64,000 bases of DNA from Sphingobacteriales bacterium 44-61 (GTDB lineage: Bacteria > Bacteroidota > Bacteroidia > Chitinophagales > Chitinophagaceae): the NCBI GenBank assembly GCA_001898405.1, contig MKTW01000001.1, forward strand, positions 930,001 through 994,000. Reading direction: 5' to 3'. How positions within the stretch are numbered: position 1 is the stretch's first letter; the number at the start of each line of letters is the position of its first letter. Positions 38,901 to 46,463 of this stretch are shown piece after piece. The translations under genes and the position numbers were made by a program. The notes under the pieces are model-generated. The model was not told where the DNA came from and searched no databases. It saw nothing but the letters and a program-made list of their open reading frames with translations.

Positions 38901-39887
38901 TACCAGGTAGACGATTCTGCTATACGGAATTATGGCGGTACAGGTATTGGTCTGTCGCTGGTAAAAGAGTTGACAGCCTTAATGGATGGAATTGTTGAAG
39001 TAGATAGCCTTCCCGGCGGCTACACCTGCTTCTCGGTTACTGTTCCAATGAAAAAAGTGGAAAAGCCGCAAGCCACGCCACTTGCTGAAACAGGCAATTC
39101 ACCAACACAAACGGATCAAGCGACACAAGCGGATGCCCCGTTATTGTTGATTGCAGAGGACAATGATGAATTGCGTGCCTTCCTGGTAGAAACCCTGTGC
39201 AAACAGTACCGTGTACTGGAAGCTTCAGACGGATCAAAGGCCTGGGAAACTATTTTACAGGAATTGCCTGATCTGATCATTAGTGATGTAATGATGCCGG
39301 GGCGGGATGGGTTTGATCTATGCAAAATGTGCAAGGCAGACAGCCGCACCTCTCATATAGGATTCATTTTACTCACTTCCAAAGCTGCACATGATGCCCG
39401 GCTCAAAGGGTTGGGTACCGGTGCAGACGATTACCTCACCAAGCCCTTCAATTTACCCGAACTGGAACTGCGTACCGCCAATTTGTACCGGCTGCAGCAG
39501 AGCCAAAGGGAATGGCTGCAATCGCAACTTTCGCATTTAAAGCCGGCCGATCCTTTGCCTGAAGTTACCGACCCCTTCCTGGCCCGCTTGTACGAAGAAA
39601 TAAATGCAAAACTGGACGATGCAGAACTTGGTGTAGATTATTTATGTAAGGTGATGGCTATGAGCCGGAGCACCCTCAACCGTAAGCTAAAATCACTGCT
39701 CAATATTTCTACCAACGATCTTATCCGTCAATACAGATTACAAAAAGCCTCCGGCCTGATAGCTGCAGGTTTGGATATCGCGTCTGCCGCCTACCAAACC
39801 GGGTTCAGCAGCCCCTCCTATTTCAGCCAATGCTTCAAGGAGCAATACGGATTATCTCCAACAGACTGGGTTTCAAAGCATAAATGA
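35904..39887 (+). CDS. Hybrid two-component system regulator (HTCS)
   Basis: This 1327-residue single-protein sensor and transcription factor is typical of PULs. A periplasmic two-component propeller (about 35-650; IIQDDDGFIWLSTLDGFCRY, DGLPNNTIYCILPDKAGRIW) is followed by a Y_Y_Y domain (about 690-770) and a membrane helix (about 778-797). The HisKA box has His836 in SNITHEFRTPLTL. The ATPase has ITNLVSNALKF and YGGTGIGLSLVK, the receiver has Asp1128 in IISDVMMPGRDG, and a C-terminal AraC HTH completes it. No ATG is available in the frame, which is closed upstream by a TGA at 35850; TTG 35904 is the likely start. It probably binds a PUL breakdown product and activates the susCD genes. Confidence 0.95.
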   Translation: MTTRTAYSFSFTRSIRSFLIAGLFAVTQPASGQQRIFTNQQHFGVEDGLPQSYISGIIQDDDGFIWLSTLDGFCRYDGRGFRTFRYNPKDSSGLAANTLNGLGKQVNNVVTIYYSATQADEFNLRTFKVTRNNIRARLAEIPGIRWQSYRFGFTTSNWFFTVNGNKGMGWLDGITGNIHYANTSNGMLQTDTICAITQSPDGKIYIISKNGVHVSDTSRTKFEWSAFDTHIDQQPPNPDWNVFGEKFSIISYSNNRLATLEKNTLTLLDVNKKTSTAIVLPAPVPHAIQGETGLQLDPEGRVYFEYYGRIYRLTDKGALELLWENSGPPARISAFFIDRSGVLWVSVNAQGILKIDLQALHFESYKNDGNFIEEITGLLGSNKAKLPAGWKDPDAGYYFRQAWDDKGNLYSCNNWYEREGVFQFTKQGFRRFTHIPDKKIFTAVVTMPGDEIWAFDQTESVWYTWSNPDAVPQKLQPDSANFTAVELADARYIGGYIWMTTLTNGLFQFDGKKLVAKHAGRVGIYDVPKALTEICADPTDKNKFWIGSRGGGLLLWDVQKGLQRAYTMDDGLPNNTIYCILPDKAGRIWCSTNKGIFRLDPKTDRIIAFEKTDGLPGNEFNRAHKFILPDGRLLFGGLDGYCIFNPADFEVINKTERVPVLLTGLLINNEPQDVNLANSFIKQSLSTLSVIDLPYDKNYLRFEFAALMYNQPQKIKYRYQLEGVDKGWIENGYSNIAFYSALSPGNYTFKINATDDNGLWSNAITSIKVNIRPPFWRTWWAWLIYSLIVLALIRWYLLFRERRLRIQQNLIFERREALRLKEIDELKDRFFSNITHEFRTPLTLIITPLEKLAEDPSLSTAAVRNIKTAQRNSKQLLRLVNEFLDFSKLDHGQLKLKTTAGEIDVFTSDCVRSFEVTAQDKHITLSFTADKVAGYYLFDEEKWEKIITNLVSNALKFTPENGVVAVTLSTTAEGEVRLEVTDNGPGIPKELHEKIFTRFYQVDDSAIRNYGGTGIGLSLVKELTALMDGIVEVDSLPGGYTCFSVTVPMKKVEKPQATPLAETGNSPTQTDQATQADAPLLLIAEDNDELRAFLVETLCKQYRVLEASDGSKAWETILQELPDLIISDVMMPGRDGFDLCKMCKADSRTSHIGFILLTSKAAHDARLKGLGTGADDYLTKPFNLPELELRTANLYRLQQSQREWLQSQLSHLKPADPLPEVTDPFLARLYEEINAKLDDAELGVDYLCKVMAMSRSTLNRKLKSLLNISTNDLIRQYRLQKASGLIAAGLDIASAAYQTGFSSPSYFSQCFKEQYGLSPTDWVSKHK

Positions 39888-39913
39888 CTCAAAACTGATA
39901 GGTTTTGAATCAT
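39884..39913 (+). terminator. Hairpin at the HTCS stop codon
   Basis: Arms ATGACTCAAAAC (39884-39895) and GTTTTGAATCAT (39902-39913) pair with one mismatch around a 6-base loop and are followed by TTCTTAT. The left arm includes the HTCS stop codon. It is a moderate terminator candidate. Confidence 0.5.
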
Positions 39914-39995
39914 TTCTTATAGCCTTCCGGCTAACCGGGAGGGTATTTTTATACCCGTAACTACAATGGATTCATAATAATTTAATCGAATTAAA

Positions 39996-40520
39996 ATGAA
40001 ACAGTGCACCAAAACCTTAGCCACCACTTTATTCCTCATTCTGGGTGTTTCAATCCTGTCTTTCGGACAGGGCATGTATGCGGGAAATGCTGAAAAAGAC
40101 CCCGATGCCATGGCAACGATCACCAAAAAGAAAGTCAGTACAGAAAATATTACCGTCGTAAGCCCAACAATAGTCACCGCTTTTTCCACCTTATTTCCAA
40201 ACGCAACAGAACCCAAATGGTATGAGAAGGACTCATACCATTTTGTATCCTTTTTAAATAAAGGCCGCAAAGCCACCGCTTGCTTTTCTCCAAAAGGAAA
40301 GATGAGCTATGCAATTACAGAATGCCCTATGGAAAATTTGCCTGAAGCTTTCAGCAAAGAAATCCAAAAAGAGTACGCAGATTATCGCTTGTTCCGCGCA
40401 ACTGAAATACAGGCATATGGCCAAACGGCCTATCAGGCAATAATGGAAAACGCCTCAGAGTTCATTACACTTAAGTATACCGTAGATGGAGTGGAAGAAA
40501 TAAAGACTGTAAAAAAATAG
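39996..40520 (+). CDS. Exported PepSY-like / DUF2874-type protein
   Basis: This 174-residue protein has a signal peptide (MKQCTKTLATTLFLILGVSI, cleaved near SFGQ). A single domain reads TLFPNATEPKWYEKDSYHFV, then FLNKGRKATACFSPKGKMSY and LPEAFSKEIQKEYADYRLFR. The W-Y-x-K-D/N pattern with a following strand of F-x-x-x-G is the signature of the PepSY-like (beta-lactamase-inhibitor-like, DUF2874) periplasmic family. Its role is unknown and it often occurs singly or in tandem in Bacteroidota. It lies 108 bases after the HTCS gene and 95 before the cytochrome gene. Confidence 0.78.
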   Translation: MKQCTKTLATTLFLILGVSILSFGQGMYAGNAEKDPDAMATITKKKVSTENITVVSPTIVTAFSTLFPNATEPKWYEKDSYHFVSFLNKGRKATACFSPKGKMSYAITECPMENLPEAFSKEIQKEYADYRLFRATEIQAYGQTAYQAIMENASEFITLKYTVDGVEEIKTVKK

Positions 40521-40614
40521 GATTACTACGGATGTCGCCAACGCCGGAAGGCTGCGAGCTACCCGTTCCGCAAAAGGTGATCAGACAGGATTTATAATAG
40601 AAAAATAAAAAACG

Positions 40615-41595
40615 GTGAGAAAGATTCTTAAAGTACTCTTTATTTTATTGATAGTAGTCGTTGTTGGCATTGCGGCAGTTATGCTTTACGTGAAAAAGGC
40701 ATTACCCAACGTTGGTGATGCTCCTGATATTAAGGTGGAGATCACCCAGGAACGGGTAGAAAGAGGTAAATACCTGGCCAACCATGTAGCAGCCTGCATG
40801 GATTGCCACAGTCAGCGTGACTGGACAATGTATGGCGGCCCTATTAAGGAAGGTACATTTGGAGCCGGAGGTGAAAAGTTCGGGAAAGAAATGCAATTTC
40901 CGGGCACCTTGTATTCTCCAAATATCACACCCTATGCACTTTCCAGTTGGACCGATGGTGAAATCTTCAGAGCCATCACCACAGGGCAAAACAAGCATGA
41001 TAAGGCGTTATTCCCTTTAATGGGATATTTAAATTATGGTAAAATGGACCAGGAAGATGTTTATAGCATTATTGCCTACCTGCGCTCCCTGCCTGCTATT
41101 ACGAATGATGTGCCGGAAAGAACACTTGATTTCCCGGTCAATTTTATAGTAAACACTATTCCAACCAAAGCCTCCTTATCACCCAAACCTGCAAAAACCG
41201 ATGCAGTAGCTTATGGAAAGTATCTTGTCACAATGGCCAAGTGCGTGGATTGCCACAGCCAGATCGATAAACAGGCCGATCCGATTGCAGGTACTGAATT
41301 TGGCGGCGGACGTTCATTTAATTTCCCTAACGGAATGATCGTAACAACTCCCAATATTACAGCGGATGTTGAAACCGGCATTGGAAGCTGGACAAGCGAG
41401 CTTTTTATTCAGAAATTTAAACAGTTCTCTGATTCAGGTTATCATACACAAAAGCTGGGGGCGAATGATTTTAATACGCCAATGCCATGGTTTATGTATA
41501 CAGGGATGGATAGTTCGGACCTGTCGGCGATCTTCAGTTATTTAAGGACAGTGAAAAAGATAAAAAATAATGTAACGAGGTTTGTGAAACAGTAA
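40615..41595 (+). CDS. Membrane-anchored diheme cytochrome c
   Basis: This 326-residue protein starts at GTG 40615 with a hydrophobic anchor (residues about 4-25) followed by two cytochrome c domains. Heme attachment sites are Cys61-x-x-Cys64-His65 (CMDCHSQRDW) and Cys210-x-x-Cys213-His214 (CVDCHSQIDK). Likely axial-ligand methionines are near NYGKM and TPMPWFMYTGM. Such diheme proteins pass electrons from periplasmic dehydrogenases to the terminal oxidase. The PepSY-like gene upstream and the DUF1080/Gfo-Idh operon downstream suggest a link to sugar oxidation, but no dehydrogenase is directly adjacent, so this is only a possibility. Confidence 0.92.
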   Translation: MRKILKVLFILLIVVVVGIAAVMLYVKKALPNVGDAPDIKVEITQERVERGKYLANHVAACMDCHSQRDWTMYGGPIKEGTFGAGGEKFGKEMQFPGTLYSPNITPYALSSWTDGEIFRAITTGQNKHDKALFPLMGYLNYGKMDQEDVYSIIAYLRSLPAITNDVPERTLDFPVNFIVNTIPTKASLSPKPAKTDAVAYGKYLVTMAKCVDCHSQIDKQADPIAGTEFGGGRSFNFPNGMIVTTPNITADVETGIGSWTSELFIQKFKQFSDSGYHTQKLGANDFNTPMPWFMYTGMDSSDLSAIFSYLRTVKKIKNNVTRFVKQ

Positions 41596-41749
41596 AATAT
41601 CAGTCATTGACAGGCTTTTACAAGTTTTTTTTAGACAGTTTGACTATGGTTAAAGGAGAGAGATGACAACACGGAGTTATGATGTCGGATTTGAAGTGTT
41701 CTCATTCTTAAGATAAAAAAGACAAGTACACCCATCATTAAATATCACC

Positions 41750-41788
41750 GCCGGCTGGAAATATAATTTTCCGGCCGGCATTTTTTTT
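41750..41788 (+). terminator. Strong rho-independent terminator
   Basis: Twelve-base arms (GCCGGCTGGAAA at 41750-41761 and TTTCCGGCCGGC at 41768-41779, one G-U pair) are followed by eight T's. It is about 155 bases past the cytochrome c stop. The 305 bases between cytochrome c and the DUF1080 gene hold no ORF, so this either ends a long 3' untranslated region or a small RNA that cannot be proven here. Confidence 0.85.
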
Positions 41789-41900
41789 CACCGGTAACAC
41801 ACCGAAGGGCTCACACTGAATTATATTAAAAGAAAATTACCCTAAGCCAGTTTTATTCAAGAAAGAATGTATTTTTAGATATACGCTGACAATCACTAAT

Positions 41901-42500
41901 ATGAAATACCTACTAACAGCTATCGTGATCCTTGGATCATTCGTTTTTGCCACACCCACAGGGTTTAAAAAGCTATTTAATGGGAAAGATCTTTCGGGAT
42001 GGAAGGTCCATGGCACAGAAAAATGGTACGTAGATAATAAAGAGCTTATTTGCGAAAGTGGCCCTGACAAACAATATGGCTATCTCTCCACAGATCAGCC
42101 TTATCACAATTTCCTCCTGGAACTGGAATTTAAACAGGAAGCCGATGGCAACAGTGGCGTCTTCTTCAGGTCAGGAATTGAGGGAACGACCATTAACGGC
42201 TGGCAGGTTGAAGTGGCACCACCCGATCATAATACAGGCGGCATCTATGAATCTTATGGAAGAGGCTGGCTTATCAAGCCTTCACCTGAAAAGGAGAAGA
42301 TATTGAAAGCTAACAGTTGGAACAAGATGAAAATACTTGTTGTAAACGATAAGGTGACCACCTGGCTCAATGGAACAGAAATGATCAGCCTGAGCGATGA
42401 GAAGATCGGTAAAGGAAAAGGCTTTATAGCTCTCCAGATACACGATGGTGGTGGAATTAAAGTAAGATGGAAAAATATCCGCATTAAAGAACTGAAATAA
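41901..42500 (+). CDS. DUF1080 exported protein (3-keto-disaccharide hydrolase family)
   Basis: This 199-residue protein has a signal peptide (MKYLLTAIVILGSFVFATP) and one DUF1080 jelly-roll domain: FKKLFNGKDLSGWKVHG, ELEFKQEADGNSGVFFRSGI, WNKMKILVVNDKVTTWLNG and GFIALQIHDGGGIKVRWKN. Members of this family split 3-keto-glycosides in the pathway where a Gfo/Idh/MocA-type oxidoreductase first oxidises the sugar at C3. The gene starts a three-gene plus-strand operon with exactly that partner set (8 bases before the oxidoreductase). Activity on a given disaccharide is not readable from sequence. Confidence 0.9.
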   Translation: MKYLLTAIVILGSFVFATPTGFKKLFNGKDLSGWKVHGTEKWYVDNKELICESGPDKQYGYLSTDQPYHNFLLELEFKQEADGNSGVFFRSGIEGTTINGWQVEVAPPDHNTGGIYESYGRGWLIKPSPEKEKILKANSWNKMKILVVNDKVTTWLNGTEMISLSDEKIGKGKGFIALQIHDGGGIKVRWKNIRIKELK

Positions 42501-42507
42501 ACAACAC

Positions 42508-43875
42508 ATGAGTAAATTCTTCCAGGACCCCTCAAGAAGAAGTTTTATTAAAAAACTTGCCGGATCAACTGCAGCCGTAGCTGTCGGTTCGAATGTTTTT
42601 TCTGCAGAAGGAGAAAACAAGTATTTCGAATCCCTGAAAAGATCTGCCGTAAGCCCCAATGATAATATCAATATTGCATTGATAGGCGCCGGTGGAATGG
42701 GAACAGAAGATACCAAAACAGCTCTCCGCGTTCCAGGTGCAAAGCTCGTGGCAGTTTGTGATCTGTATGATGGCAGGCTTAAAGATGCAAAAGACCGGTG
42801 GGGTTCCGGCCTGTTCACCACCCGCAGTTACAAAGAGATCCTGGCCAGGAAAGATGTGGACGCAGTAATTATCGCTACTCCCGATCACTGGCATAAACAA
42901 ATATCCATTGATGCATTAAAAGCCGGAAAGCACGTGTATTGCGAAAAACCAATGGTGCATTCCATTGACGAGGGGCATGATGTAATAGCAGCACAAAAAC
43001 AGTCCGGCAAAGTATTCCAGGTCGGCAGCCAGGGTGTTTCTTCCCTTGGCAATGAAAAGGCAAAACAATTATTAAAAGACGGAGCTATCGGACAATTGAA
43101 CTATGCTGAAGGATTCTGGGCAAGGCATTCACCAGTAGGTGCATGGCAATACCCGATCCCGGCAGATGCATCTCCTTCTACCGTTGACTGGGATACATTT
43201 GTCAGCAATACAAACAAACGCCCTTTTGACGCCACCCGCTTTTTCAGGTGGAGAAATTATACCGATTATGGAACCGGCATGTCCGGCGACCTTTTCGTGC
43301 ATCTGTTCTCAAGCCTGCATTTTATTACTGACTCCTTCGGCCCGAATAAAGTGTATTCTTCCGGCGGTCTCCGTTACTGGAAAGATGGCCGTGAAGTACC
43401 GGACGTATTAATTGGTGTGTTTGACTACGGGCAACAAGCCCATCCGGCATTCAATCTTTCTTTGCGATGCAATTTCGTGGACGGTACAAGTGGAACAACT
43501 TACCTGAAGCTTGTAGGCAGCGAAGGTTCAATGGATATCACCTGGGATTCTGTTACGCTGAAGAGAAACAAGGATGTATCTTCTGACGATCCCTTCTTTA
43601 TCGAACAGATGAAAAAAGCCGGCACACCCGTTACCGGTCGTAAAAGGATCCTTCCTCCACAGGAATATACTTTTGAGGCAGAAAAGGGTTATCTCGGCGG
43701 CCCTTATGACCATTTCGCCAATTTCTTCAATGCGATACGCACAGGCGGCAAAGTTGCAGAAGACGCTGTATTCGGTTACCGCGCTGCTGCGCCTGCATTA
43801 TTATGTAACGACAGTTATACTAATGACACCGCCATTTTATGGAACCCTGAAAAAATGCAATTAATTAAAAAATAA
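42508..43875 (+). CDS. Gfo/Idh/MocA family oxidoreductase with Tat signal
   Basis: This 455-residue protein starts MSKFFQDPSRRSFIKKLAG, a twin-arginine signal, so it is exported folded with its cofactor. The Rossmann motif is ALIGAGGMG (residues about 54-62). The substrate-domain Lys is in YCEKPMVHS, and DVDAVIIATPDHWH is characteristic of the family. Exported members act as NAD-bound sugar 3-dehydrogenases or recycling oxidoreductases. It lies between two DUF1080 genes with 7 and 11 base gaps. The set is a likely pathway for making and cleaving 3-keto-sugars in the periplasm. Confidence 0.93.
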   Translation: MSKFFQDPSRRSFIKKLAGSTAAVAVGSNVFSAEGENKYFESLKRSAVSPNDNINIALIGAGGMGTEDTKTALRVPGAKLVAVCDLYDGRLKDAKDRWGSGLFTTRSYKEILARKDVDAVIIATPDHWHKQISIDALKAGKHVYCEKPMVHSIDEGHDVIAAQKQSGKVFQVGSQGVSSLGNEKAKQLLKDGAIGQLNYAEGFWARHSPVGAWQYPIPADASPSTVDWDTFVSNTNKRPFDATRFFRWRNYTDYGTGMSGDLFVHLFSSLHFITDSFGPNKVYSSGGLRYWKDGREVPDVLIGVFDYGQQAHPAFNLSLRCNFVDGTSGTTYLKLVGSEGSMDITWDSVTLKRNKDVSSDDPFFIEQMKKAGTPVTGRKRILPPQEYTFEAEKGYLGGPYDHFANFFNAIRTGGKVAEDAVFGYRAAAPALLCNDSYTNDTAILWNPEKMQLIKK

Positions 43876-43886
43876 ATCCCTGGAAT

Positions 43887-44633
43887 ATGAACCTGAAATA
43901 TTTGTATGGAGCGCTTTCACTTGCAACACTAATTTCCTGTGGGGAAAGCAATACGCCAACTACAGCAACAGAACAAGCAAAAACTGATACAATGACACAG
44001 ACAGCTCCTGTAGAACATCAATGGGTAAGCCTTTTTGATGGTAAATCATTTACCGGATGGCATGGTTACAACAAACAAGGAGAAATCAAGAACTGGATGA
44101 TCGAAGATAGTTCACTCGTTTGCCTTGGCGCCGCCAAAGATGCACATGGTGGAGACATCGTAACAGATAAAGCCTACGAAAATTTTGAACTGAAATGGGA
44201 CTGGAAGCTTACCAAAGGAGCAAACAGCGGCCTTATGTATCACGTGGTAGAAAGTTCCAAATACCAGGCGCCTTATGAAACAGGTCCTGAATACCAGATG
44301 ATAGATGATAAGGATTTCCCGGGAAAACTGGAAGAGTGGCAGAAAACAGGCGCTGATTATGCGATGTACACAGCAGGCAGCAACAAAAAAATGAAACCTG
44401 TTGGGGAATGGAACAGCAGCAGGATAGTATTTGATAAGGGGCATGTTGAATACTGGCTTAATGGAGAAAAAATTGTTGAGTTTGAAGCCTGGGGTGATGA
44501 TTGGAAAAAGAAGAAAGAAACAGGAAAATGGAAGGATTATGCGGATTATGGAATGGCAAAGACAGGGTTGATTGCTTTACAGGATCATGGGAATAAGGTG
44601 TATTTTAAGAATATAATGGTCAAGGAGTTGTGA
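43887..44633 (+). CDS. DUF1080 lipoprotein
   Basis: This 248-residue lipoprotein (lipobox LISC, Cys18) has a Thr/Ala-rich linker and a single DUF1080 domain: WVSLFDGKSFTGWHGYNKQG, NFELKWDWKLTKGANSGLMY, WNSSRIVFDKGHVEYWLNGE and GLIALQDHGNKVYFKNIMVK. It is a distant paralogue of the first gene of the operon. The lipid anchor places it at the outer membrane, whereas the first copy should be soluble. It may act with the oxidoreductase 11 bases upstream on the 3-keto intermediate, as in known Bacteroidota 3-keto-glycoside systems. Confidence 0.92.
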   Translation: MNLKYLYGALSLATLISCGESNTPTTATEQAKTDTMTQTAPVEHQWVSLFDGKSFTGWHGYNKQGEIKNWMIEDSSLVCLGAAKDAHGGDIVTDKAYENFELKWDWKLTKGANSGLMYHVVESSKYQAPYETGPEYQMIDDKDFPGKLEEWQKTGADYAMYTAGSNKKMKPVGEWNSSRIVFDKGHVEYWLNGEKIVEFEAWGDDWKKKKETGKWKDYADYGMAKTGLIALQDHGNKVYFKNIMVKEL

Positions 44634-44688
44634 GAAAAGTAGTTGAGGCCGTGCTTTACTACATCTGAAAGTAATGATGATCTAAATA

Positions 44689-44719
44689 AAACAGGGGCTC
44701 AAAATTTGAGCCCCTGTTT
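44689..44719. terminator. Bidirectional terminator between convergent genes
   Basis: Fifteen-base perfect arms (AAACAGGGGCTCAAA at 44689-44703, complement at 44705-44719), effectively a GGGGCTC stem with a short A/T loop. It lies 55 bases past the DUF1080 stop and 53 bases past the stop of the convergent DUF1801 gene. Confidence 0.85.
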
Positions 44720-44772
44720 AGTTCCGCCAGCATAAACTTTTGAGCATAAAGGAAAATAAACGAGACTTACGT

Positions 44773-45201
44773 TTATTGCTCTACCTGTTCAAGCCTATCC
44801 CGTATTGCCACTTTAAGTGTATCAATGCTTATATCTTTCAGCGTTTTGAACTTAATACAATAACCGCTTATACTCGCTTTGCCCATTTTTTTTCCATAAG
44901 CCTGGGCCAAATAGTTTTTATCTTTTATGCCGAGGATATAAACAGAGATCCCGGTTTTATTAGCACTCAAGCCAATTTGATAAAACTCCCTGGTTTTTCC
45001 ATCAGCATATTTTATGGTGTATGATCCATAGCCAATATTAGGGTTAGAAACAGTTTTATTTTCACTGTTTTTACCATCGAGGAACCATAATTTACATTTG
45101 GGCATCACTTGAAGTATTACCCGATGCAGTTCTTGCATGTCGCTGCGTTTGGGTTCGGGGTGGCTATTAATATACTCTTGGATTTGCTCTTGTGTGCTCA
45201 T
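44773..45201 (-). CDS. DUF1801 domain protein
   Basis: This 142-residue cytosolic protein contains the DUF1801 phrases YINSHPEPKRSDMQELHRVI, MPKCKLWFLDGKNSENKTVS, and ILGIKDKNYLAQAYGKKMGK. The fold is shared with the iron-chaperone-like YdhG group. Biochemical function is not established. It is a single gene with a terminator on one side and a 255-base upstream region on the other. It is from a different subgroup than the DUF1801 fragment at the start of the window. Confidence 0.85.
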   Translation of the reverse strand: MSTQEQIQEYINSHPEPKRSDMQELHRVILQVMPKCKLWFLDGKNSENKTVSNPNIGYGSYTIKYADGKTREFYQIGLSANKTGISVYILGIKDKNYLAQAYGKKMGKASISGYCIKFKTLKDISIDTLKVAIRDRLEQVEQ

Positions 45202-45402
45202 ATAAAATCATAGGTTATTTAGCTCACTTTGCTATAAGCTAAACTTGGTCAGGGCATTTAAAAATAGTTCCTGCCACTTGTGAAAAACAAAGGCTCTGAG
45301 TGAAGGTAGGAAAATAAAAAACACTCAAACTAAGGTAATTACAAAAAGTAATGAAGAGTCTGGGTATCCACTATCGATGTTTAAGTCAGGCGCCCGGAAA
45401 AC

Positions 45403-45426
45403 CTTACTTACCAAAAGGTAAGTAAG
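45403..45426. promoter_or_regulatory. Operator-like perfect palindrome upstream of cupin gene
   Basis: CTTACTTACC and GGTAAGTAAG form perfect 10-base arms around AAAA, 60 bases before the chosen cupin start. No T-run follows, so it is not a terminator. The symmetric spacing fits a dimeric winged-helix repressor, and an HxlR regulator gene overlaps the end of the same cupin gene. Confidence 0.6.
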
Positions 45427-45486
45427 CAAAACCTCTTTCAGGATTATTCTACTTTTATGCATGTAGTATCAAATGAGCTCCAGTTC

Positions 45487-46050
45487 ATGTCAACAAGAAG
45501 AACATTTTTAAATACAATCGGGGCAATGGGTAGTGTGCTTATTGCTTCAAAAGCCTTTGGGAACATGAAAGAAGAAGAAATATTGTTAACCCCTTTGCTG
45601 GCGAACAGAAATAAAGAGAATTCCTATTGGTACATAGGTCACTTAATGTCAGTCATGCTTAACTCCAGTCAAACGGACGGGCGTTTTGCTTTGCTCAGAG
45701 CCACAGAACGCAGGGGGCTGGAACCACCGCCACATACTCACACGAGGGAAGACGAAGCTTTCTTAATACTTGAAGGGGAGGCGATATACACAGCAGCCGA
45801 TCAAACCTTTCATGCAAAAGCAGGCGATGTAATGTTTTTGCCCAAAAACATCCAGCATTCTTTTAAAATACAAACTGAAACCCTGGAAACATTGATGTTG
45901 CTTACTCCTGGCGGTTTTGAAAATTATTTTATTGAAATGAGCGAGCCTGCCACTGAACTGGAACTCCCGCCTATGCCTCAGGGTCCGCCTGATATTGGCA
46001 GACTGATCGCCACAGCTTCCAAATACGGAATCAAATTTCCAAAGCTTTAG
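45487..46050 (+). CDS. Exported cupin-domain protein
   Basis: The start MSTRRTFLNTIGAMGSVLI (ATG 45487) gives a twin-arginine-type signal; an in-frame ATG at 45457 is possible but only adds ten residues before it. The 187-residue protein has a cupin barrel with the metal-ligand motifs PPPHTHTREDEAFLILEGE and DVMFLPKNIQHSFK. Cupins of this class include quercetinase- and oxalate-type enzymes and binding proteins; the substrate is unknown. The gene's 3' end overlaps the convergent HxlR gene by 20 bases, and a palindromic operator lies upstream. Confidence 0.85.
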   Translation: MSTRRTFLNTIGAMGSVLIASKAFGNMKEEEILLTPLLANRNKENSYWYIGHLMSVMLNSSQTDGRFALLRATERRGLEPPPHTHTREDEAFLILEGEAIYTAADQTFHAKAGDVMFLPKNIQHSFKIQTETLETLMLLTPGGFENYFIEMSEPATELELPPMPQGPPDIGRLIATASKYGIKFPKL

Positions 46051-46441
46051 AGGAGAGGGAATTTGCAATACGCTGAATTACCTCAACAGGAGTAAGGTTC
46101 ATTTCTTTGTTGATTTTTTCATCCTGGAAATGAGCATATCCCCATTCTACAACAGCAGTAACAACCGGGATCAAACTATGTCCTAAATCAGTTAAGCAGT
46201 ATTCAGAATAAAGCAAAGAAGTTTCGTTAATCGTCTTTTTAATTATTTTCTTCTCAATGAAAAAATCCAATTCTTTCGTCAGGGATTTATCGGATATATC
46301 AGGCAAATGCTTTTTGATCTCGTTAAACCGCAATGGTTTGTCCTTGATACTCCATAGAATACCCATTTGCCATTTTCCTGCAATAAACTGCCTGGTAAAC
46401 TGAACGGGGCAACCCAGATATTGTTCGTTGGTATGACTCAT
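46031..46441 (-). CDS. HxlR family winged-helix regulator
   Basis: This 136-residue protein has the HxlR signature: CPVQFTRQFIAGKWQMGILW, then RFNEIKKHLPDISDKSLTKE and YCLTDLGHSLIPVV. An N-terminal Cys (residue 11) corresponds to the redox-sensing cysteine used by thiol-responsive members such as YodB and HypR. Proteins of this family bind inverted repeats as dimers, usually near their own gene. It is cotranscribed 22 bases after the second cupin gene and is convergent with the first, so it may control both through the palindrome at 45403. Confidence 0.92.
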   Translation of the reverse strand: MSHTNEQYLGCPVQFTRQFIAGKWQMGILWSIKDKPLRFNEIKKHLPDISDKSLTKELDFFIEKKIIKKTINETSLLYSEYCLTDLGHSLIPVVTAVVEWGYAHFQDEKINKEMNLTPVEVIQRIANSLSSKALEI

Positions 46442-46463
46442 TTTATATCAGTTAAACGAGAGA

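Noticed and set aside
39941-39956. GGGTAT-TTTT-ATACCC hairpin before the PepSY-like gene
   Set aside because: Six-base stem with no T-run, too weak to call a terminator or riboswitch.
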